NCBI GenBank assembly: GCA_964389375.1
Contig: CAYMDP010000063.1
Span: 1-12,857, forward strand
Reading direction: 5' to 3'
From: CAYMDP01 sp964389375
GTDB lineage: Bacteria; Bdellovibrionota; Bdellovibrionia; Bdellovibrionales; UBA1609
Length of the DNA: 12,857 nt
Positions 6,519 to 12,857 of the stretch are shown one piece after another. Numbering within the stretch: position 1 is the stretch's first letter; the number at the start of each line of letters is the position of its first letter. Made by a program: the position numbers and the translations under genes. Below the pieces are notes generated by a model. That model made no database searches. It was not told where the DNA came from and saw only the letters and a list, made by a program, of their open reading frames with translations.

Positions 6519-6560
6519 GTCGGCAGCGGAAGATCCAACAATCACTTTAGGGAGGACCCC

Positions 6561-7961
6561 ATGAATCACTCGTACCTGTTAACACTCGCGCTTTTTACCG
6601 GACTGGAGTCGGCGATCGCCCAAGCCGATTTCGAGGCGGATAATTATCCAGTCAACTTTTCCCGATGCGAATACATTGTCAGTCTACCGGATGAGTCTGG
6701 CGGCTATCTGCACAGCCGAGACTGTAAGACCGTCTATGTATTGCCCGCTTCCAAAGGCAAGTTTTCCGCAGATGTCCGGCTTAATGACTCTGTCCTTGAT
6801 AAGAACTGCGAATCTTTTGATATCCTTCACGAGATCTATCTTAAGAAATCACGTGCATTGCGAGAAACCCAAACCCAGTTAAATTCACTCGAGGCCGTAG
6901 GGGGTAATCCGCGCGATATCGACAAGCTTTTAGAGCGTTCTATCCGGCTGGAGTCCGAACTCGCCGAAGTCAAAGATCCATTCCGAAACGTTCCCGGAGG
7001 CCAAGCTTACGTACGAATGGAAGCTGGAGTATCCCCCGAACTCCTTAGTGATTTTTATCGCCTGAATCAACAGCTGGTTTACGCGAATAGGGTCAAATTT
7101 ATGCCTATGCCGGTGCGGAATGGATACTTAAGCCTCACCGATTACCGCCCGATGCCCGACACGAAGTTCCCTTCGACTCTTGCGGTTCATGCGAACGGAA
7201 TTGCCCTTAAAGCCGAAGGTACGAATCAAAACTTATATAAGATGACCAGCTCCATGGGTGGGCATGTTGTACTTGGGATGAGCTTGGCCTGTGACCTTCA
7301 TAAAAAGAAGAAAGAAAGCAATGCCCTTGGTTCCGAGCTTGGCCCTCAACAGTTAGGTAAAGCGCTTATCAGTGAACTCGCGCCCACATTTAGCTATGCT
7401 TATCCCGTGATGTCGACTGTTAGCTACTCTGCCAAGATCGACACCGAGAGAGCGACGAAGTTGCTGCTCGACACGCAAAAGGTTAAAAGTCAGTTTAACG
7501 TTTCGCAATTCTCAGAAATGCTCGCAACCGGATCGACTTCAGATATTTTCACCATGAACATCGACCTCGGGGATCTTGCAGACCGTTATACGAATGAGCA
7601 GGATCGCAATAGCTTTCTGGCGAACTTAACGAGTGATGTTCGTGACCGCATGGCTGCCAAGTACTTGCGTGAACTTGAGGCGATCGGCCTAGTGAATTTT
7701 GAAAAGGAAGCGGCCCCTGAGGTTCCTAATCCCGGCTACATCACCGAACCCGTCGGAACCGTGAGAACCTGCTCGAGCAGCTCTTTCGTAGGCGTGAGAT
7801 ACCGCAAGTCTTGCCATGACCGTGTAGTCAACCGCACTTTGCCGGTCGATGGCCGCATGGAAGACATACTCAGTAAAGTGCAGAACCTTAACATCTCCGT
7901 GACTGAAGAAGTCAGCATTCGCGAATTGGTGCTACACGGTGACAACGTTTTATTTGAATAA
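6561..7961 (+). CDS. Exported six-cysteine protein A, paralogue of D; function unknown
   Basis: A 466-residue exported protein, first of the five-gene operon. The signal peptide is residues 1-20, cut after AIA. Cysteines fall at C36, C55, C83, C244, C404 and C418. The N-terminal motif SRDCKTVYVLP (52-62) is followed by C83 and a charged, probably coiled-coil helix at about 85-135. Then come KFMPMPVRNGYLSL (179-192), HVVLGMSLAC ending at C244, ELAPTFSYAYPV (272-283) and EVPNPGYI (387-394). The same order of motifs and cysteines recurs in D (9354-10769), so the two are diverged duplicates. The start is clear, with GGAGG 5 bases before ATG. No transmembrane segment is seen beyond the signal, so a periplasmic or outer-surface location is likely. 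No enzyme motif is visible. Confidence 0.8.
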   Translation: MNHSYLLTLALFTGLESAIAQADFEADNYPVNFSRCEYIVSLPDESGGYLHSRDCKTVYVLPASKGKFSADVRLNDSVLDKNCESFDILHEIYLKKSRALRETQTQLNSLEAVGGNPRDIDKLLERSIRLESELAEVKDPFRNVPGGQAYVRMEAGVSPELLSDFYRLNQQLVYANRVKFMPMPVRNGYLSLTDYRPMPDTKFPSTLAVHANGIALKAEGTNQNLYKMTSSMGGHVVLGMSLACDLHKKKKESNALGSELGPQQLGKALISELAPTFSYAYPVMSTVSYSAKIDTERATKLLLDTQKVKSQFNVSQFSEMLATGSTSDIFTMNIDLGDLADRYTNEQDRNSFLANLTSDVRDRMAAKYLRELEAIGLVNFEKEAAPEVPNPGYITEPVGTVRTCSSSSFVGVRYRKSCHDRVVNRTLPVDGRMEDILSKVQNLNISVTEEVSIRELVLHGDNVLFE

Positions 7962-7971
7962 AGGAAAAAAC

Positions 7972-8937
7972 ATGAAACAGATATTTTTAATCATAGCCAC
8001 ATTGTTCTCACTAAATATTCATGCTGTCCTAAAAGAGCCGGCTCGCCAGGAAAAATCCTGGCAGTCCATCAACATCGAAATTCCTTCGATGTTACAGCCC
8101 GCCGCCACGGGCTATCTTACAGGTGCCGGTACTTGGCGGCTTGAGCAAATCGCTCCAGAGCTTCAGGTCACCACCGAGCTCAAATCCAGCTACGCGTCCA
8201 GTTTGGGACTGGCGCAGTTCACCAAGTACTGTGGACGGATGAGCTACGGATTTGCAACTGTGCGCGAGCTCAACCATCGACATATAATCACTTTGGGTCT
8301 TCCGGATTGGAAGAAGGCCGTCGACGGAGCGATGGGTCCGCAGCCCATGCGGATCCTAAAACTCCGCTCTCGACTTGCCTTTGAACCATCTTCATTCACG
8401 CTTCGTTATGGCAACATACACCCTCGGCACCTCGAAGGCTCGATCGAGTCCCAAGTGCAGGATCAATCCCATAAATTGCGCACAGAGGGCCAGGTAGAAA
8501 TCGACATCACCGGCCATGACTACCTTGCCTGCGACTTTATCACCGGCCAAATGCGTATAGGTCTTGAGGTCCAGTGGGAATATCCAAGTGCTAAACTCAA
8601 GCGCACACCGACACTAAGATCTGAGGATCTAAGCAGGACGATCGAGAGGGCAAAAGCGGAATTCAAAGGCGACAAAAGCTGTCATGAGAACTTGATTCTT
8701 GCTTCAGCAATCTTTGCAAACAACCTCAATTCGGTTACGGATCGAAAGATTGCGGAAATCGGCGCCCCGACTTATCTCGCAGCCTTCAATGCCGTGTACG
8801 ACCACTCAGCCTGCCAATTGCGTGAAGACTCAAGCCTAAATACAAAAGAGATTGCAAAAGAGTTTGATCTTTTAAGCAAGGAGTTAAGCCAATCCTCCGT
8901 GGTGGTTTTTTCTAGATTCAACGGGGTGATAAAATGA
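7972..8937 (+). CDS. Exported protein B, four cysteines, function unknown
   Basis: A 321-residue exported protein with a signal peptide of residues 1-18 (KQIFLIIATLFSLNIHA, cut after IHA). Residues 30-205 look beta-rich (for example WQSINIEIPSML and MRIGLEVQWEYP). Residues 215-310 are helical and charged. Cysteines are C87, C187, C237 and C281; the last two bracket a helix containing ILASAIFA. The ATG at 7972 follows AAGGA about 7 bases upstream and lies 10 bases after the stop of A; an in-frame ATG at 7939 would start inside A and spoil the signal peptide. The stop overlaps the start of C as ATGA. No family is recognised. The position between two paralogues suggests a partner in the same assembly. 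Confidence 0.8.
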   Translation: MKQIFLIIATLFSLNIHAVLKEPARQEKSWQSINIEIPSMLQPAATGYLTGAGTWRLEQIAPELQVTTELKSSYASSLGLAQFTKYCGRMSYGFATVRELNHRHIITLGLPDWKKAVDGAMGPQPMRILKLRSRLAFEPSSFTLRYGNIHPRHLEGSIESQVQDQSHKLRTEGQVEIDITGHDYLACDFITGQMRIGLEVQWEYPSAKLKRTPTLRSEDLSRTIERAKAEFKGDKSCHENLILASAIFANNLNSVTDRKIAEIGAPTYLAAFNAVYDHSACQLREDSSLNTKEIAKEFDLLSKELSQSSVVVFSRFNGVIK

Positions 8938-9350
8938 GAGTTTTAAAAACTTTGCTGACGGCCCTTTTATGCGCGACTTTGCTTGCCTGCGAAAAGGATC
9001 AGTCCCCTTCACCTACGCCCGGTGCAATACCAAGGGGAGAAAGCAATCCACCGCAAGGACCAGTCCGCTGCGAAAGTTACGAGGACTTTGTGTTCGCTTT
9101 CAGAGCCATGAAGGTTCATTCGGCGGATCTTTCCGCCCAACCCGAAGACGCCAACCGATTGGCTTTGGCGAGCGCCTTATTTGCTGAGTATTTGCTGTAC
9201 ACTTATTCCTCGGCTTCGACTATGCGCGATGGCTCCGTAGATCTTGAGACCCAGTACCTAAAGTACTTCAGTTTAATTTTCACAAAAGAAGGGCAGGTCA
9301 GAACCTCTCCGGCTCACCCTTTAACTAAATATTGTCAAAAAAAGGAATAG
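8934..9350 (+). CDS. Small helical lipoprotein C of the exported operon
   Basis: A 138-residue lipoprotein. The signal ends in the lipobox LLAC, with C19 as the lipidated cysteine, then EKDQ. A Pro/Ser-rich tether (about 22-44) leads to a helical domain containing RLALASALFAEYLLYTYSSA, with cysteines near its start (GPVRCESY) and end (TKYCQKKE) that could close it. Glu at +2 does not match the Asp retention rule, so the outer membrane is plausible. Its ATG overlaps the B stop by four bases (ATGA), with GGGTGA upstream, so translation is probably coupled. The ASALFA segment resembles ASAIFA in the C-terminal domain of B, a faint hint that the two helical domains are related. It could anchor the other subunits to a membrane. 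Confidence 0.78.
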   Translation: MRVLKTLLTALLCATLLACEKDQSPSPTPGAIPRGESNPPQGPVRCESYEDFVFAFRAMKVHSADLSAQPEDANRLALASALFAEYLLYTYSSASTMRDGSVDLETQYLKYFSLIFTKEGQVRTSPAHPLTKYCQKKE

Positions 9351-9353
9351 ATT

Positions 9354-10769
9354 ATGAAGAAACTAAGTGTTCGAACGATTGCATTAGGATTGATCCTTGT
9401 CACCGGGGGTCCTGCGGTTGCAAGTATTGCCCCGTCCATGTTTACTTCTTGCCCACAATCCAAAAATATAAAGTCCCCACAAAATGGTGCAGGAATTTAC
9501 TTCAGCTCTGATTGTTCTGTGGCCTTTGTTCTTCCGCCCAGGCTTGGCGAGATTTCGCTCGCTCAGCCAACGGCACTCAGCAACGTTCGCACTTGCGGAG
9601 CCGTCGAAAACGTCTTTGAAACGCTTGATTTTCAATCCCGCAAGGTCAGTCAGTACATTAAACAAATCGAAGCGGCAGAAGAGGATGTCGAATTCGGTAG
9701 CCTTAAGGATCCCTGGATTGATTCGGGAGTTGCCAAGCCCCCTGAGGATTTAAATCCTGAGATTGAAAAGCTCGAACAGATGCGTGAAAAAGTGACCGAG
9801 ACTGTACTTAAAGTCCTTCAGTGGAACGAAACACTCGCGACCTACGAAGGTCCAAAAGTCAGGATCACCGTCGCCGCCGACCACAATAAATTGGTCCAAG
9901 ACTATCAAAAGCTAAATCCAAATATTGAAATGCGGCCGATGCCGATCGCAAAATCTGTTCTGACTTTTGTAGGTAAAGTAACCAATAACATTGGCAAAGC
10001 ACCCGCGGCACTTTACATGGATATGTCCGGCGTCAAGGTTCCCGCCAGTCATTTCACGGGACTGACGGCTGAAGACGAGGACGGAAAAGGCGACAAACAG
10101 ACTGTCACCCTTTTCTCGTCGGGAGTTTCAGGTCAGCTTGTTCTATCGCTTGTGGGCGCTTGCCCATTTTACGACCTAAGAAGCGGAACATTTCCAGAGA
10201 CTATCGAAACCCGCCAGCTTACGAGTTACATCGCTCCATCCGTCGACTATATTTACAATGTTCAGGTCAACCGCAAGTACATCGCGAAATACAATTTAGC
10301 GGAACTACTTAAACGGATTCAAAAGCAGTCCACCAAAGGCGGATTTTTCACCAGTAGCACGCTCAATTCATTGGTGATTGATAATTCCTCCACGGGTTGG
10401 TTTAGCTTCGAGTCGAAGTCGGAAGACTCGCGCCACGAGTGGGATGAACAACTCGCTCAAACGCTGAAGGCTCAAATCATAGCGCGTCTGTTGGCTCGCC
10501 TAGGTGCGAAGCCAATCGGAAACCCTGAGATTCCGGGATTAATCGCTCCTGGAAAAACGGGGGCGGATGTGGCGTCCGGAGCATTAAAGATTTGTCCCCA
10601 TATTTACTGTCAAGCCGCCGGCTTCGTTTTAGACGGTTTGTCTTCTAGCATTGGTGGATCCAAGTCCGTTTCGGAATTCATTCAGGCAAATAATCACTGG
10701 GAAGGTGAAGAGGTTTCCGAAACAAAAATGGTCCCTCAAATGGGCCAGACAGCTTTCGGAGACAAGTAG
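9354..10769 (+). CDS. Exported six-cysteine protein D, paralogue of A; function unknown
   Basis: A 471-residue exported protein with a signal peptide of residues 1-23, cut after AVA. Its cysteines, C33, C54, C81, C270, C414 and C419, follow the pattern of A (36, 55, 83, 244, 404, 418). Matching motifs in the same order are FSSDCSVAFVLP (50-61), a charged helix at about 85-155, IEMRPMPIAKSVLTF (191-205), GQLVLSLVGAC ending at C270, SYIAPSVDYIYNV (291-303) and NPEIPGLI (390-397). D has a longer central insertion (acidic TAEDEDGKGDK at about 238-248) and a different C-terminus rich in Gly and Ser. The ATG at 9354 lies 3 bases after the stop of C, with AAGGA 7 bases upstream. Sequence identity with A is low, so the duplication is old or the roles have diverged. 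Confidence 0.8.
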   Translation: MKKLSVRTIALGLILVTGGPAVASIAPSMFTSCPQSKNIKSPQNGAGIYFSSDCSVAFVLPPRLGEISLAQPTALSNVRTCGAVENVFETLDFQSRKVSQYIKQIEAAEEDVEFGSLKDPWIDSGVAKPPEDLNPEIEKLEQMREKVTETVLKVLQWNETLATYEGPKVRITVAADHNKLVQDYQKLNPNIEMRPMPIAKSVLTFVGKVTNNIGKAPAALYMDMSGVKVPASHFTGLTAEDEDGKGDKQTVTLFSSGVSGQLVLSLVGACPFYDLRSGTFPETIETRQLTSYIAPSVDYIYNVQVNRKYIAKYNLAELLKRIQKQSTKGGFFTSSTLNSLVIDNSSTGWFSFESKSEDSRHEWDEQLAQTLKAQIIARLLARLGAKPIGNPEIPGLIAPGKTGADVASGALKICPHIYCQAAGFVLDGLSSSIGGSKSVSEFIQANNHWEGEEVSETKMVPQMGQTAFGDK

Positions 10770-10770
10770 T

Positions 10771-11358
10771 ATGAAGATTTGGAATTGGACTTTCTTATTC
10801 TTTTTTATGTCCGCTGTTTCGGCGGCCGAGGTAGATATCGCTCGGCTTCAAATCGAAACCAGAGAGGGTCGCTGGAATTTCTCAGCGCCTCTCGAACTCC
10901 TTGAGCCTTTAGCGGATCCGTTGCTTTGCCGTAGGGCCGTGAACAAACTCGAAAGCCTACAGCGCGTGGATAGACAGCTTTCTGCCTTGCTTGATAAGAT
11001 GATTAAGAACCCCAGCAAATTTTCAGCCGCCGATTGGGCCGAGAAAGAAAATCTAGAGTCAAGACGCCAAGAAAATTATGATTTTTTGATTCAACCCAGT
11101 CCGCCCTTACGCGCAACTTGGAGCCTTGATGATTTAAACGACGAGACCGTTCAACTTCTTTACTTAGGAGCGGTCGACTTTAGCCTCGACTCTTTCGCTT
11201 TGATTTGGGAAGGAAATGGAGAGGTCATCGCATTTCCCGAAGAGTTTGGCGACATCTGGGTTTCCAAAGTGGAGCGCACACTAACTTTAGTTTTAAGAGG
11301 GAAGCTGATCGAATTTTGTTCGCGCGGCGAAACCCAGTTAAGGATCAGCGGGCCATAG
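10771..11358 (+). CDS. Exported protein E, apparent short paralogue of A and D
   Basis: A 195-residue exported protein, last in the operon. The signal peptide is residues 1-18 or 1-19 (WTFLFFFMSAVSA). It has two cysteines, C53 and C183. Its layout matches only the middle of A and D: a short G-W-N-F-S-A-P segment, C53, a long charged helix (RRAVNKLESLQRVDRQLSAL onward), a beta-rich stretch, and LTLVLRGKLIEFC ending at C183. These correspond to C83-C244 of A and C81-C270 of D. The ATG at 10771 is one base after the TAG of D, with GGAG about 9 bases upstream; a frame extension to 10651 runs inside D and lacks a signal peptide. The TAG stop lends its AG to the hairpin at 11357-11430. Confidence 0.78.
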   Translation: MKIWNWTFLFFFMSAVSAAEVDIARLQIETREGRWNFSAPLELLEPLADPLLCRRAVNKLESLQRVDRQLSALLDKMIKNPSKFSAADWAEKENLESRRQENYDFLIQPSPPLRATWSLDDLNDETVQLLYLGAVDFSLDSFALIWEGNGEVIAFPEEFGDIWVSKVERTLTLVLRGKLIEFCSRGETQLRISGP

Positions 11359-11430
11359 GTGCCCGTCGTATTTTTGCGTAACGACGCAGGATAAATGACA
11401 TCTCGTTACGCAAAAATACGACGGGCACCT
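11357..11430 (+). terminator. 28-bp perfect stem between convergent genes, probable terminator
   Basis: Arms 11357-11384 and 11403-11430 are perfectly complementary, with an 18-base loop. The stem opens AGGTGCCCGTCG and closes with GGGCACCT followed by TTT on the plus strand. It fills the whole gap between the stop of E (11356-11358) and the stop of rlmH (11434-11432). The plus-strand T-run makes it a plausible intrinsic terminator for the exported operon. The stem may also block transcription from the minus side, although no T-run follows it there. It is much longer than most terminators. Confidence 0.75.
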
Positions 11431-11431
11431 T

Positions 11432-11908
11432 TTAGTCGTTGTGGTAGGGGCGGTTTTTCCAGATGCTGAAGGCCCGGTAGATTTGTTCCAGGGCTACGAC
11501 TTCGGCGACTAAGTGATTGAAGGTCAGTGGTGAAAGCGAGATCAGTTGATCACAGCGAGCTTTGGTTTTTTCGCCTAGGCCGTAGGCGCCGCCGATGACG
11601 AAAACGACTCTGGATTTTTGGGATTCTAAAGCTCTGACTAAAAATTTTGAGAAGTCGACCGAGTCTTTAAAGATTTTTCCTTTTTCGTCAAAACCGATCA
11701 CAAAATCTTTGTTGGTGATTTCTGCAAGGATTAGATCGTCTTCATAACGAGACTTTTCTTGATCTCCCCCGCGGGATAAACTTTTGCTCTTTAAGGCTTT
11801 GATCTCGATTGGGTAAAAATAATTAATCTTTTCTTGATAAGTCTTAAGCGCCGATGTGAACCACTCGGCTTGTTTTCCGCTGGCAAAATTTAATAGGACG
11901 AGCTTCAT
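11432..11908 (-). CDS. rlmH: 23S rRNA pseudouridine-1915 N3-methyltransferase RlmH
   Basis: RlmH (YbeA/SPOUT family) methylates pseudouridine 1915 in helix 69 of 23S rRNA on the assembled 70S ribosome, using S-adenosylmethionine. The ATG at 11908 gives 158 residues, the usual length (E. coli has 155). Diagnostic motifs are FVIGGAYGLGE near the knot, LSPLTFNHLVAEVVALEQIYRAF, and the C-terminal KNRPYHND; the PYH motif is typical of the family. The frame extends upstream to 11974, but the family begins at MKLVLLNF. The ATG overlaps the TGA of the NadD-RsfS gene as ATGA, and there is no clear ribosome site, so translation is probably coupled. Functional assignment is very secure. Confidence 0.95.
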   Translation of the reverse strand: MKLVLLNFASGKQAEWFTSALKTYQEKINYFYPIEIKALKSKSLSRGGDQEKSRYEDDLILAEITNKDFVIGFDEKGKIFKDSVDFSKFLVRALESQKSRVVFVIGGAYGLGEKTKARCDQLISLSPLTFNHLVAEVVALEQIYRAFSIWKNRPYHND

Positions 11909-12857
11909 AGCTTCGGAAGAGCCGCCGGATTTGGAGCAATACCATTGACCGCAAGAACTTTGCCGTTTTTCCATAGCTCTTCAAGACGATATTCTTGTCG
12001 AACATAGTCGTAAAAAACATGAACGATCAAAGATCCGTAATCGACCACGACCCATCTTCCCTCGCGCTGACCTTCAATGCTTAAGGGCCATACAGAATAC
12101 TTGTCTTTTACTTCACGCACTAAATTTTCGGCTAAAGCAATGGTGGCCCTTGTGCTAGTTCCAGAACAAATGATGGCGTACTCCATCGGAAACTGCTGAG
12201 CAGAGACATCGACAGGAACAACGCGGATGGCACCCTTGCCATTTAAAAATTCCGCACAAAAAACTGTGAAGGCGCTAAAGTCCCCAATATTTTCTTCATC
12301 TCGAAGGTAGTACTTATTTTTCTTAATATGATCCGCAAGGTCCGAAGGCATCAATTTATGAATGTCTTGGCCCTGACGAAGGCGTCTGCGGATTTCTGTC
12401 GCCGACACATCGACGTCTTTTAAATCCACAAAGCGAATTTCTTTACCTTGATTTAAAAGCGCGCGGTCACCATCATAGTCAGAAATCAAAGGCTGAACGG
12501 CCATTGGGAATTCTTCTAGATCGTCAGGAAAGTCAAAGCCCGGACGACTTGTCACAACAAGATGAACGCGGTCTAGAATTTTAGAAAAATCCTTCCACTG
12601 ATCAAATTGCTCGAACTGATCCACGCCAATGACCAAATAATAATCGGCTTCGGGGCCACAAACTTCATCCAGTGTGTCAATGGTGTAGCTTTCTCCCCCG
12701 CGACGAATTTCACAATCCAAGATTTCAATTTTGTCCGAGCGGTCTTTTAAGCCAAGTTTTAACATCTCAAGTCTTTGCTCAGCCGTGGGGCCAGCAATCA
12801 AAGCGCGTCCTGGGCTATGAAAGGCCGGGATCACTAATAGACGGTCAAGCTCTAGCT
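11905..12857 (-). CDS. nadD-rsfS: NadD-RsfS fusion (partial, 5' end outside window)
   Basis: One uninterrupted frame encodes two proteins that are usually separate. The N-terminal part is nicotinate-mononucleotide adenylyltransferase (NadD), which makes deamido-NAD; it shows RLLVIPAFHSP at the window edge, YYLVIGVDQFEQFDQW, and the DVSATEIRRRL motif near 12405-12370. The C-terminal part, from about 12275, is ribosome silencing factor RsfS, which binds L14 and blocks subunit joining when growth stops. Its marks are FTVFCAEFLNGKGA, DYAIICSGTS-like text (EYAIICSGTSTRA), WVVVDYGSLIVHVF and YRLEELW. The frame stays open to base 12857, so about 35 N-terminal residues including the GxFDPxHxGH nucleotide-binding motif lie outside the window. 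A GTG at 12834 is an internal valine, not the start. The stop overlaps rlmH. Confidence 0.93.
   Translation of the reverse strand, partial: LELDRLLVIPAFHSPGRALIAGPTAEQRLEMLKLGLKDRSDKIEILDCEIRRGGESYTIDTLDEVCGPEADYYLVIGVDQFEQFDQWKDFSKILDRVHLVVTSRPGFDFPDDLEEFPMAVQPLISDYDGDRALLNQGKEIRFVDLKDVDVSATEIRRRLRQGQDIHKLMPSDLADHIKKNKYYLRDEENIGDFSAFTVFCAEFLNGKGAIRVVPVDVSAQQFPMEYAIICSGTSTRATIALAENLVREVKDKYSVWPLSIEGQREGRWVVVDYGSLIVHVFYDYVRQEYRLEELWKNGKVLAVNGIAPNPAALPKL

Noticed and set aside
6561..11358. Exported operon as a known secretion system, pilus or toxin cluster
   Set aside because: No ATPase, secretin, prepilin, usher or toxin motif is present in any of the five proteins.
1..12857. CRISPR array or tandem repeats
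   Set aside because: No regularly spaced direct repeats were seen on reading through the window.

Overview
The window looks like chromosomal DNA from a Gram-negative, predatory-type bacterium, most likely Bdellovibrio or a close relative in the Bdellovibrionota. The reasons are the mix of many signal peptides and lipoproteins, a LolA-like gene between comF and rimO, a NadD-RsfS fusion next to rlmH, moderate GC, and several secreted proteins of no family I recognise. The placement is inference, since no rRNA or taxon-specific marker is present. No tRNA, rRNA, CRISPR array, insertion sequence or origin was seen.

Layout. (1) 173-3073, minus strand: a tight operon comF > lolA-like > rimO; the rimO TTG start overlaps the lolA-like stop. 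The 172 bases beyond rimO hold only a small hairpin. (2) 3285-3776, plus strand: a small lipoprotein with a CxCx4CxC cluster. (3) 3807-4468, minus strand: a HigB/HigA-type toxin-antitoxin pair with a 20-bp perfect palindrome over its probable promoter. (4) 4672-5436, minus strand: an XRE-type regulator with an unrecognised C-terminal domain. (5) 5437-5826: no intact gene, but a minus-strand terminator, a short coding remnant and a 24-bp inverted repeat. (6) 5827-6327, minus strand: a small secreted protein, divergent from the next unit. (7) 6561-11358, plus strand: five tightly packed genes (A-E) that all encode exported proteins. A, D and apparently E share one cysteine-spaced architecture, so the operon looks like a multi-subunit envelope apparatus built from duplicated parts. 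(8) 11357-11430: a 28-bp perfect stem between convergent genes. (9) 11432-12857, minus strand: a NadD-RsfS fusion overlapping rlmH by ATGA; the NadD start lies outside the window.

How it fits together. The flanks are conserved housekeeping genes (S12 modification, DNA uptake or competence-type protein, lipoprotein transport, NAD synthesis, ribosome silencing, 23S rRNA methylation). The middle, about 3.3-11.4 kb, is accessory: a toxin-antitoxin pair, a regulator, gene debris and the five-gene exported operon. That operon is the best candidate for an undescribed system; I can describe its architecture but not assign a function. Two long hairpins, at 5734-5828 and 11357-11430, both begin with AGGT and both use the AG of the upstream TAG stop codon as the first bases of the stem, which suggests a shared terminator design.
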